A DNA stretch of 64,000 bases from Amblyornis subalaris (Eukaryota; Chordata; Aves; Passeriformes; Ptilonorhynchidae). The notes below the pieces were generated by a model that was given only the letters and a program-made list of their open reading frames with translations, was not told where the DNA came from and ran no database searches. The translations under genes and the position numbers were made by a program. Positions 63,801 through 64,000 of this stretch are shown here, in pieces; the first letter of the stretch is position 1; every line of letters begins with the position of its first letter. The stretch lies in assembly GCA_018881555.1 (NCBI GenBank), contig JACAXG010000133.1, positions 186,001 through 250,000 on the forward strand. Reading direction: 5' to 3'.

Positions 63801-64000
63801 AACAAATGCAGTCATGCCTTCTTGCGTCTTAAATAAAAGAAGTATACTCACAAAAAATTGGTGTTTCTTTTCACAGACATTTATACTAGGTTTGGTTTCT
63901 ACAGCAGTGTCTGAGATTGCAGAAAATCTTATGAACCTCTATACAGCCATGGTTAAATGTAATTTTCTCCATAAGTGATCAAATAGATTTCTGCTCTTAG

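Larger units (their letters stand above)
57883..64000. other. Unique sequence with microsatellites and a G-quadruplex motif
   Basis: No gene or transposon recognised. It holds the pentamer array at 58616-58668, the tetranucleotide array at 60544-60613 and a G-rich motif at 63779-63800. Overlapping open frames of 79-98 codons on both strands at 59929-60250 have no recognisable domain. Confidence 0.6.

Noticed and set aside
1..64000. CRISPR array, bacterial operons or phage-type systems
   Set aside because: No spaced palindromic repeats, no dense ORFs and no ribosome-binding sites; repeats show an avian nuclear genome.

Overview
The window looks like non-coding avian nuclear DNA. The main evidence is the repeat content: at least nine CR1 non-LTR retrotransposon fragments, several with the (ATTCTGTG)n-type 3' tail of bird CR1, plus three endogenous-retrovirus long terminal repeats (LTRs) of types common in bird genomes. 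The sequence is AT-rich, has long repeat-free stretches, and carries many isolated single N bases. The LTR types resemble ones I know from neoavian birds, perhaps a songbird, but that is from memory and unchecked.

I find no protein-coding gene I can support. Every open frame is short. The longest ones fall inside retrotransposon debris (8090-8548), microsatellites (16106-16521, 23415-23675) or otherwise anonymous sequence (52414-52809). The window is best read as a gene desert or part of a very large intron. A few intervals have a good splice acceptor and donor around open sequence (20984-21067, 46874-47062, 49551-49602, 50507-50592). They are given as hypotheses, not genes.

Layout: 1-402 CR1 (minus); 403-8095 unique sequence with the densest Ns; 8096-8575 broken CR1 reverse-transcriptase remnant (minus); 10291-10465 and 13534-13852 CR1 3' ends (minus); 16165-16240 CR1 reverse-transcriptase fragment (plus) running straight into a (CCCCTT)n array; 16619-18058 solo LTR (plus) with an intact 5-bp target-site duplication; 18064-32192 about 14 kb with almost no interspersed repeat but a 13-copy (TATAAA)n array; 32193-32625 older CR1 (minus); 38164-38927 solo LTR (minus) with an intact 5-bp duplication; 43768-44080 CR1 3' end (plus); 48864-49329 degraded LTR (minus); 49905-50288 very old CR1 (minus); 57463-57882 CR1 (minus); 57883-64000 unique sequence with a pentamer array, a tetranucleotide array and, near the right edge, a strong G-quadruplex motif.

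The elements do not form a functional system; they record successive retrotransposon insertions. The best-defined objects are the two solo LTRs, whose boundaries are fixed by TG...CA ends and matching duplications. The first has a recognisable promoter layout (inverted CCAAT box, CRE-like site, TATA box) and an unusually long distance from TATA box to polyadenylation signal. I found no new multi-gene system.
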